Source of the DNA: OFTM382 sp964448185
GTDB lineage: Bacteria; Planctomycetota; Phycisphaerae; Phycisphaerales; UBA1924
Assembly (NCBI GenBank): GCA_964448185.1
Contig: CAYUVO010000091.1
Coordinates: 1 to 10,348, forward strand
DNA: 10,348 nucleotides
Direction: 5' to 3'
In this document: positions 5,682-10,348 of the stretch, piece after piece
Layout of the letters: each line of letters starts with the position of its first letter
How positions within the stretch are numbered: the stretch's first letter is position 1
The notes under the pieces: generated by a model
Told to the model about the DNA's origin: nothing
The model's input: the letters and a program-made list of their open reading frames with translations, nothing else
Database searches by the model: none
Translations under genes and position numbers: made by a program

Positions 5682-6059
5682 ATGCCTCGTACTCGCAAGG
5701 GCGCAGCCCGCAACCAAGCCCGCAAAAGAATCTTCCGCCAGGCCCGTGGCTACTACGGCGCCCGCAAGAACCACTACTACCTCGCCAAGGACGCGGTCCG
5801 TCGCGCTGGCGTCTATGCCTACCAGCACCGTCGCACGCGCAAGCGGGACTTCCGCGCTCTGTGGATCACCCGTATCACTGCCGCGTGCCGCATGCGGGGC
5901 ACCCGCTACAGCCTGTTCATCAGCGGGCTCAAGATGGCCGGGATCCTGCTCAACCGCAAGATGCTCAGCCAGATCGCGATCGAAGACCCCAAGCTGTTCG
6001 ATCAACTCGTGGATACCGCGGTCAAGGTCTCCAAGGCCATGCCCGCCAAAACGGCTTGA
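5682..6059 (+). CDS. rplT: 50S ribosomal protein bL20
   Basis: bL20 is an early-assembly protein that binds 23S rRNA, and in several bacteria it also represses its own mRNA. The sequence is full length at 125 aa (family about 117-120) and colinear. It has the extended basic N-terminal arm (MPRTRKGAARNQARKRIFRQ, then ARGYYGARKNHYYLAKDAV), the RDFRALWITRITAACR segment (55-70), and the globular part YSLFISGLKMAGILLNRKML with IAIEDPKLFDQLV. ATG at 5682 follows AAGGAG (5669-5674) at 7-nt spacing. It is probably co-transcribed with rpmI, but with a 164-nt structured spacer in between, and it is followed by a terminator-like hairpin. Confidence 0.98.
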   Translation: MPRTRKGAARNQARKRIFRQARGYYGARKNHYYLAKDAVRRAGVYAYQHRRTRKRDFRALWITRITAACRMRGTRYSLFISGLKMAGILLNRKMLSQIAIEDPKLFDQLVDTAVKVSKAMPAKTA

Positions 6060-6093
6060 TATGAACCTCGGATGATGTTCGAGCATGATTCAC

Positions 6094-6131
6094 AAGGCTC
6101 CCGGTACCATGTGCTGCGGGGCCTTTCTTCT
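6094..6131 (+). terminator. Rho-independent-like terminator after rplT
   Basis: AAGGC (6094-6098) and CCCG (6100-6103) pair with CGGG (6117-6120) and GCCTT (6121-6125), giving nine pairs with one bulged T (6099) and a 13-nt loop. The descending arm runs into TTTCTTCT. It lies 35 bp after the rplT stop and 39 bp before the next gene. The long loop and imperfect T-run make it moderate rather than strong. Confidence 0.6.
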
Positions 6132-6169
6132 GGGCTCGCCGGTGAGAGCAACTGAAACGGAGGCTGGCA

Positions 6170-6838
6170 GTGGGCGGAATCTGGATCACTGATTCATGGA
6201 ACAGAGACCCGGTGTTCACCATTGCCTGGGTGGGATGGGTCATTGTGAGCATCACGCTCCACGAACTCGCTCACGGCTGGGCAGCGATCTCGCGCGGTGA
6301 CCGCACGCCGATCGAGATGGGCCGGATGACCTTCAACCCCGTCGTGCATATGGGCATGATGAGCCTGATTATGCTTGCTCTGCTCGGGATCGCTTGGGGA
6401 GCGATGCCCGTCAATCCCTCTCGGATGCGGGGGCGTCACGCCAATGCGTTCGTGTCTGCTGCTGGCCCGGCGATGAACATCGCACTGGCCATCCTCTGCA
6501 TCGTGCTCTACGTCGCATGGACCGTGATTGTAAGTTCGTCACTCGGAAGCTCGATCCCCGCGCATGTTCAAGACAACGCCATGATGGTGTTCCGCGCAGG
6601 GGCTCTGCTCAACGTCGTGCTTGTTCTGCTAAACCTGCTGCCCATCCCGCCGCTTGACGGCTCAAGGATCATCGCAGACTTCTTCCCCGCGTACGACCGG
6701 CTCTTGAGCGGGCCACAAGGTCAATACCTGGGCTTGGGCCTGTTCATCGCGATGTGGATGTTCGGGTTCTCGGCGCTCTTCGGCCTGGCTGGACGAATCG
6801 TCAACTTCACAGCAAGCGTGCTGCTGATCCCGTTCTAA
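6170..6838 (+). CDS. M50-family (site-2-protease type) membrane zinc metalloprotease
   Basis: This is an intramembrane metalloprotease of the short PDZ-less type (222 aa), related to YwhC/SpoIVFB-like site-2 proteases. The zinc-binding HELAH (His31, Glu32, His35) sits in the first membrane helix (about 17-37). The third ligand is Asp163 in LLPIPPLDGSR (156-166), equivalent to the family's NPxPxLDG motif. The conserved AAGPAMNI (97-104) precedes another helix, and further hydrophobic segments lie at about 62-78, 102-122, 142-158 and 186-206, so about five to six membrane spans are predicted. GTG at 6170 follows GGAGG (6159-6163) with 6-nt spacing, and no better start is near. It lies downstream of rplT behind a terminator and converges with the PpiD-like gene. 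The substrate is unknown. Such proteases can release membrane-bound anti-sigma factors, and two candidates are encoded nearby, but that connection is inference. Confidence 0.93.
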   Translation: MGGIWITDSWNRDPVFTIAWVGWVIVSITLHELAHGWAAISRGDRTPIEMGRMTFNPVVHMGMMSLIMLALLGIAWGAMPVNPSRMRGRHANAFVSAAGPAMNIALAILCIVLYVAWTVIVSSSLGSSIPAHVQDNAMMVFRAGALLNVVLVLLNLLPIPPLDGSRIIADFFPAYDRLLSGPQGQYLGLGLFIAMWMFGFSALFGLAGRIVNFTASVLLIPF

Positions 6839-6883
6839 TGAGCCTATTGCACTGGGTACTTCATGACGTCAGCAGTTCGAGCT

Positions 6884-8956
6884 TTAGCCTTGATCTGCGT
6901 CCGTGCTGTCAGCATCTGTCGGCTCGGCTGACTTTCTCGCGGACTCTTCACGACTCTTTTTGGACCTGATTTCACGCACTTCGTAGTTCAGCCGCTTGCT
7001 GAGTTCCTCAAAGGCCAGTGGCGTTGAGAAGATCTCGCTCTCGGAGATGTCGTCCTCGACGCCTCGCTTGACCGCGACATCACGCAACAGCCTGAACGAC
7101 TCAGTCGTCAAGGGCGAGAGCCCGATGATCCGAACAAGCAGCATCGAACGAACCGGCTCGGCCTCGACCGCAAGCGTGCGATCCGCAGGGGCAACCTGAT
7201 CCACCGAGGCAAGCGGGTCAAAGCCCGCAGCCTTGGCCCGAACCAGCTCGCGAACCGTCTCGCTGTCAAAGGGCACGCGGCGGTTTACGAATCGAGTCTG
7301 CGCTACGCCGAACTCGACGTCCCGCAAGATGGTCGGCCGCGTGGCTTCTTCGGTGATCTCTGTCGGGAACAGCGCGTCGATCACCGCGTCGAGTCCTTCG
7401 TCGATCGCGAGTGCTTCGAGCGTGCCTCGCTGAGCGATGAGGAAGCTGTACGCCTGAGCCTTGCGCCAATCTTCGCGTACCCGCTGAGGATCAATGAGAT
7501 CATCGATCTTGTCGGGCACGCCTTCTTGAGTCGCATCGGTCACCGTCATGATGTACCGGTTGCCTAGGAAGTCTTCGAGCCGTTCATCGGTGTACGGAAT
7601 CCCGAGCTGGATGGTCCGCGTGGTGGTGGGTTCGAGTTCCTTGACCGACAACGCAAGCCCGATCATCGGGAACGCCGGGCTTTGTGCGTCGGTCGTGCGG
7701 ATGCTTGCCCTGCCGATCCCATCGAGCTCACTCATCTTGCGGGCATCGAGCCACTGCGCATCGCGAAGGACCACCTTGGGGATCGGGAACGAGGGCATCC
7801 CCTCTTTCGTGCGCACCGCATCCGCAGCGGTCGCCGCGATGGTGAACATGTTCGGGGTCGTCCAGTCCGCAGGGAGCTGCTTGTATTCGCCATCCGAAGC
7901 CAGAGGCCGCGTGAGCCTCCCAATCTCCGAACGGATTGTGGTCTCCGCAAGATCCAGCAGAAACTTCACCCGCGTGTTGCGCAGGTCCGCCTCGATGCGG
8001 GTCCGCTCGGCGACTAGCTCGCCTGGGTAGAGAATGCGGTTGGCCTGATGCGCCTTGGCAATCGCCAGCACGTCGATCGTAACCGCCTCGGAGATCGCCT
8101 CACGGTTGAGTTCGATCCATTGCAGCTTGACACGATCGGGCAGGCGATATCCGAACCCGAGACCCTTTTCTTCACCGGGCTTGAACGCCTTGTACTGCTC
8201 GAAGTGCGCTGCGAGCTGTTCGTCCGTCGGGTTGAGCGTCGGGTCCACCAGCTCATCTGCGGGGATCTGGACCACATCCGCGATCACAGAATCCGTGTAG
8301 TGCGACGCTACCCGCTGAGCCTCAATCGACGACATCCGGATCGAGCCAATGTACGCCGACTGCATCCGCTGAACGCCTCGCAGCTTGGCGAGCGCACGGT
8401 CCACATCTTCGGGCAGCATCCGGCTCCTGCTCGCGATCTCGCTGCGAGCACGCAGCAGCCCGGTCCGCTGCTTGCGATATTCCTCCTGCCCGGCTTCGCT
8501 CTCGAACTGTTGCTCGGCGAGCCTCATCGCCAGCGCAGGATTCGACACCTGCCGAACCATCAGCGTGTTGAAATACATCACCACCTGAATCTGTGCCAGC
8601 TCGTCGAGATAGCCCAGGCCGTGCTCGGCATCCCCAACGAAACCAGCTCGCTCGGCGGCCTCAGTCAGTAACAGCCAGTGCTCGGCCTCGGCGTCCGGGT
8701 CCAGCATCGTCTTGATCAGAACTATCTGGCCACGCGGCGTGGGCACGATCGCGAGACGCGAAAGTACGGAAATTTCTCGTTCCGCCAATGTCAGATCGCT
8801 GGACTTGATATCGCGGCCATCAAGCGTAGCGACCACCTTATCACTCACTCGCGAACCAATCTGCTGGATCGCTTGAGGAAGTGTGAACGCGACCATCAGC
8901 AGCACGCCGCCGATCACCATGATGATCGTGTTGTACTTCCGCAAAAACTTGAGCAT
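6884..8956 (-). CDS. Membrane-anchored PpiD/SurA-like periplasmic chaperone, no clear parvulin domain
   Basis: This 690-aa protein begins with a basic stretch and one membrane helix (MLKFLRKYNTIIMVIGGVLL, to about residue 27), followed by DKVVATLDGRDIKSSDLTLA (39-58). That is the layout of PpiD-type proteins, where V-A-x-V-x-G-x-x-I opens the SurA-like chaperone region. Residues 60-225 are mainly helical. At 245-282 the pattern DEQLAAHFEQYKAFKPGEEK then PDRVKLQWIEL matches the segment that in PpiD precedes the peptidyl-prolyl isomerase domain. The following residues show none of the usual parvulin marks (an ARHIL-like strand, GGDLG), so catalysis is doubtful. The charged tail (660-690) is probably disordered. 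ATG at 8956 has GAGGA (8965-8969) 8 nt upstream. It probably helps fold exported proteins at the outer face of the inner membrane. It lies 112 bp downstream of rpsD on the same strand and converges with the M50 gene (45-bp gap). Confidence 0.75.
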   Translation of the reverse strand: MLKFLRKYNTIIMVIGGVLLMVAFTLPQAIQQIGSRVSDKVVATLDGRDIKSSDLTLAEREISVLSRLAIVPTPRGQIVLIKTMLDPDAEAEHWLLLTEAAERAGFVGDAEHGLGYLDELAQIQVVMYFNTLMVRQVSNPALAMRLAEQQFESEAGQEEYRKQRTGLLRARSEIASRSRMLPEDVDRALAKLRGVQRMQSAYIGSIRMSSIEAQRVASHYTDSVIADVVQIPADELVDPTLNPTDEQLAAHFEQYKAFKPGEEKGLGFGYRLPDRVKLQWIELNREAISEAVTIDVLAIAKAHQANRILYPGELVAERTRIEADLRNTRVKFLLDLAETTIRSEIGRLTRPLASDGEYKQLPADWTTPNMFTIAATAADAVRTKEGMPSFPIPKVVLRDAQWLDARKMSELDGIGRASIRTTDAQSPAFPMIGLALSVKELEPTTTRTIQLGIPYTDERLEDFLGNRYIMTVTDATQEGVPDKIDDLIDPQRVREDWRKAQAYSFLIAQRGTLEALAIDEGLDAVIDALFPTEITEEATRPTILRDVEFGVAQTRFVNRRVPFDSETVRELVRAKAAGFDPLASVDQVAPADRTLAVEAEPVRSMLLVRIIGLSPLTTESFRLLRDVAVKRGVEDDISESEIFSTPLAFEELSKRLNYEVREIRSKKSREESARKSAEPTDADSTDADQG

Positions 8957-9068
8957 GCGCGGGGTCCTCGCCGGAAAAGGCTACGGCTCGTATGAGCAGA
9001 CGAACGATGGGCACGCGAGCGCCGAAAGCCGGACCCGTCCACCGGGCCAGGCTTACGAGCCGCTTGAA

Positions 9069-9668
9069 TCAGCGATAGAATTCGACGATGAGATTCGTAT
9101 TGACCTCGAACGGGATCTGGTCCGCGGTGGGCAGCGCCACGATACGGATCGTCAACTCCGATGGATTGAATTCAATCCAGCCCGGAACCTCATGGCCCGC
9201 CATCGTTTCCATCGTCTCACGCAGCAGCTTCTGGATCTTCGGCTTGAACGTCATCACATCGCCCGGGCTCACCTGGAACGAGGGACGATCGCACTTCTTG
9301 CCATTGACCAGAACGTGACCGTGTGCAACGACCTGACGAGCCGCCCAGATTGTGCGCACAACACCCGAGCGACGCACGAGGTTGTCCAGACGGCGATCGA
9401 GCAGTTGGAGCAGGAGCTCGCCCGTGTTACCACGGAGCGTCGTCGCTCGGTCGATCGCTCTGCGGAACTGCTTCTCGGAAACGTGGTAGTGAAAGCGGAG
9501 CTTCTGCTTCTCGTTGAGACGCAGGCCGTAGTCACGAAGTCGGCGACCGCGGTAGCCGTGCATACCCGCGGGGTTGAGAGCACGCTTGGAGGTGTGCTTT
9601 GGGATGTCCGCGATGGGAACACCAACACGACGCGACAACTTGACCTTGGGACCGGTATAACGGGCCAT
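9069..9668 (-). CDS. rpsD: 30S ribosomal protein uS4
   Basis: uS4 is a primary 16S rRNA binder that starts small-subunit assembly. It is full length at 199 aa. Family marks are MARYTGPKVKLSRRVGV (1-17), the GMHGYRGRRLRDYGLRLNEKQKLRFHY stretch (35-61, quoted in shortened form: YGLRLNEKQKLRFHY), the S4 RNA-binding domain (about 88-150; LDRRLDNLVRRSG, then VAHGHVLVNGKKCDRPSFQV) and the C-terminal NLIVEFYR. The zinc-binding cysteines of the C+ form are missing, so it is a C- paralogue. I start at ATG 9668, because AAAGGAAG (9675-9682) lies about 8 nt upstream and MARY is the family start; the in-frame ATG at 9692 adds eight unrelated residues. It stands alone, away from rpsK/rpsM/rpoA, and is divergent from purF. 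Confidence 0.98.
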   Translation of the reverse strand: MARYTGPKVKLSRRVGVPIADIPKHTSKRALNPAGMHGYRGRRLRDYGLRLNEKQKLRFHYHVSEKQFRRAIDRATTLRGNTGELLLQLLDRRLDNLVRRSGVVRTIWAARQVVAHGHVLVNGKKCDRPSFQVSPGDVMTFKPKIQKLLRETMETMAGHEVPGWIEFNPSELTIRIVALPTADQIPFEVNTNLIVEFYR

Positions 9669-9691
9669 AACAGGCTTCCTTTCTTCCGTCA

Positions 9692-9735
9692 CCGCAAGGC
9701 AGCACGCTGCTCGCGGGTGTCGAGTCTGGCTCGAC
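9692..9735 (-). promoter_or_regulatory. Structured 5' leader of rpsD
   Basis: Two neighbouring hairpins precede the rpsD ribosome binding site. The distal one is GTCGAG/CTCGAC (9719-9724 with 9730-9735, loop 5 nt). The proximal one is two-tier: CCGC (9692-9695) with GCGG (9713-9716) around GCAG/CTGC (9699-9702 with 9707-9710). uS4 controls its own mRNA in several bacteria, so a regulatory leader is plausible. No known S4-leader consensus was matched, and the transcription start is unknown. Confidence 0.35.
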
Positions 9736-9871
9736 GACCGTGCCGAGTGACCGAGGCTTCGGGTCGGCGTTCAAACGATCCGGGCACACGCCCAGTATGA
9801 GCCCAATCCAAGCACCCATCCCCCCCCGCGTCAAGCCCCGCCAGCTATCAGTCTGACATCGACGAATCGCA

Positions 9872-9884
9872 TAGACTCTCGCCG
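9872..9884 (+). promoter_or_regulatory. -10-like element directly upstream of purF, possible leaderless start
   Basis: TAGACT (9872-9877) ends 7 nt before the purF ATG, which would place transcription initiation at or next to the start codon. No purine-rich Shine-Dalgarno lies in the preceding 20 nt. A CTGACA at 9853-9858 resembles a -35 but is only 13 bp away, too close for a standard promoter. Confidence 0.3.
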
Positions 9885-10348
9885 ATGCCACGCACCATCC
9901 CTTTGAGTGTCATTCAACCCGAGAAGGCCCGCTCTCGAACAGGACCGGACACAGGCCCAAAAGAGGCTTGTGGCGTGGTCGGGGTCTGGGGTGACCCCGA
10001 TGCCGTCCAGCAGTGCTACCTCTCCCTCTACGCCCAGCAACACCGTGGCCAGGAATCCGCAGGTATCGCGGTGAGCGATGGCGTAGATCTGAGCGTCCAC
10101 ACGCGAATGGGCCTTGTCTCGGAGGTATTTTCTGCTACCACACTCGAAACCCTCACAAAGACCATGCGTAAGCGTGACGAAGTCGAAGCCGGCGGCGGCA
10201 GTGGCACGGGCCGAGGCTCCAGCGGAGCCACCTTCGGAGCCATCGGGCACAACCGATACTCCACCGCCGGTGGCTCCCAAGCCTGCAACGCCCAGCCCCT
10301 CCTCGAAACCACCGCCGATGGACCCGTCGCCCTCGCCCACAACGGCTC
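9885..10348 (+). CDS. purF: Amidophosphoribosyltransferase, N-terminal glutaminase part (cut by window edge)
   Basis: PurF catalyses the first step of purine synthesis, moving glutamine-derived ammonia onto phosphoribosyl pyrophosphate in the cytosol. The 154 residues visible belong to the N-terminal nucleophile (class II) glutaminase domain: KEACGVVGVWG with the probable nucleophile Cys29, QQHRGQESAGIAV (51-63), GHNRYSTAGG (121-130), NAQP (135-138) and ALAHNG (149-154). Cys29 would have to be exposed by removing 28 residues, a propeptide somewhat longer than the 11 residues known from B. subtilis. A Gly/Ser-rich insertion (about 100-116, EVEAGGGSGTGRGSSGA) separates the usual TLETL helix from the GHNRYST strand. 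ATG at 9885 is the only plausible start: no alternative in-frame start is seen just upstream, and no Shine-Dalgarno is visible. It is divergent from rpsD, with a 216-bp gap. Confidence 0.96.
   Translation, partial: MPRTIPLSVIQPEKARSRTGPDTGPKEACGVVGVWGDPDAVQQCYLSLYAQQHRGQESAGIAVSDGVDLSVHTRMGLVSEVFSATTLETLTKTMRKRDEVEAGGGSGTGRGSSGATFGAIGHNRYSTAGGSQACNAQPLLETTADGPVALAHNG

Noticed and set aside
6864..6871. TGACGTCA palindrome between the convergent M50 and PpiD-like genes
   Set aside because: Eight-base palindromes are expected by chance, and there is no start codon nearby for it to control.
8985..9061. 7-bp inverted repeat GGCTCGT/ACGAGCC spanning the rpsD-PpiD-like gap
   Set aside because: The 63-nt loop and lack of a T-run make a terminator unlikely; such pairs occur by chance in GC-rich spacers.
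8883..9800. Plus-strand open frame of 305 codons across rpsD
   Set aside because: It runs antisense to the certain rpsD gene and has low-complexity, unrecognisable sequence.
9820..9827. Run of eight C between rpsD and purF
   Set aside because: It could be slippage-prone, but it is outside any gene or clear promoter element; no evidence for phase variation.
9831..10340. Minus-strand open frames opposite purF
   Set aside because: purF on the plus strand carries clear active-site motifs in a continuous frame to the window end.
1..10348. CRISPR arrays, insertion sequences, tRNA or rRNA genes, integrase sites
   Set aside because: No regularly spaced repeats, transposase motifs, tRNA-like cloverleaf or rRNA sequence was seen on either strand by eye.

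Overview
The window is a compact, GC-rich bacterial chromosome segment. It has housekeeping genes at both ends and a regulatory block in the left half. Several traits suggest a planctomycete, probably of the Phycisphaerae. There are abundant ECF sigma factors with single-pass anti-sigma partners that lack a zinc motif. One membrane protein carries a pseudopilin/DUF1559-like domain with a C-terminal His...Asp-Gly signature. bL35 has a long tail, and rpmI-rplT stand without infC. This assignment is inferred from protein character, not from a marker-gene comparison.

Layout from left to right: (1) 1-747, minus: the N-terminal 249 residues of an E. coli GapA-type glyceraldehyde-3-phosphate dehydrogenase, cut by the window edge. 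(2) 874-3051, minus: a tightly coupled three-gene operon read from right to left. It encodes an ECF sigma factor, a small membrane protein that is probably its anti-sigma factor (ATGA overlap), and a secreted coiled-coil protein with an Arg/Gly/Pro-rich tail (1-nt gap). (3) 3052-3249: a 198-bp divergent control region with a central 12-bp dyad. (4) 3250-5063, plus: a second ECF sigma factor, overlapping by TTGA a TTG-initiated membrane protein. That protein joins a cytoplasmic repeat region of anti-sigma type to an outside pseudopilin-like domain.

(5) 5209-6059, plus: rpmI (bL35) and rplT (bL20), separated by an unusually long 164-nt spacer. The spacer folds into several hairpins, one of them a two-tier stem just upstream of the rplT ribosome binding site, and is a good candidate for an L20 autoregulatory element. 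A terminator-like hairpin follows rplT. (6) 6170-6838, plus: a short PDZ-less M50 (site-2-protease type) membrane metalloprotease. (7) 6884-8956, minus and convergent: a large membrane-anchored PpiD/SurA-like protein with no visible parvulin signature. (8) 9069-9668, minus: rpsD (uS4) with a structured leader. (9) 9885-end, plus: the N-terminal glutaminase part of PurF, possibly on a leaderless transcript.

The most interesting part is the divergent pair of sigma/anti-sigma operons (2323-5063). The two predicted anti-sigma proteins share a short Pro-x-x-Leu-x-x-Arg helix motif instead of a zinc finger, and each operon carries its own extracytoplasmic part: a separate secreted protein in one, a fused pseudopilin-like domain in the other. 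An intramembrane protease and an envelope foldase-like protein lie a few kb away and could belong to the same envelope response. That link is inference.
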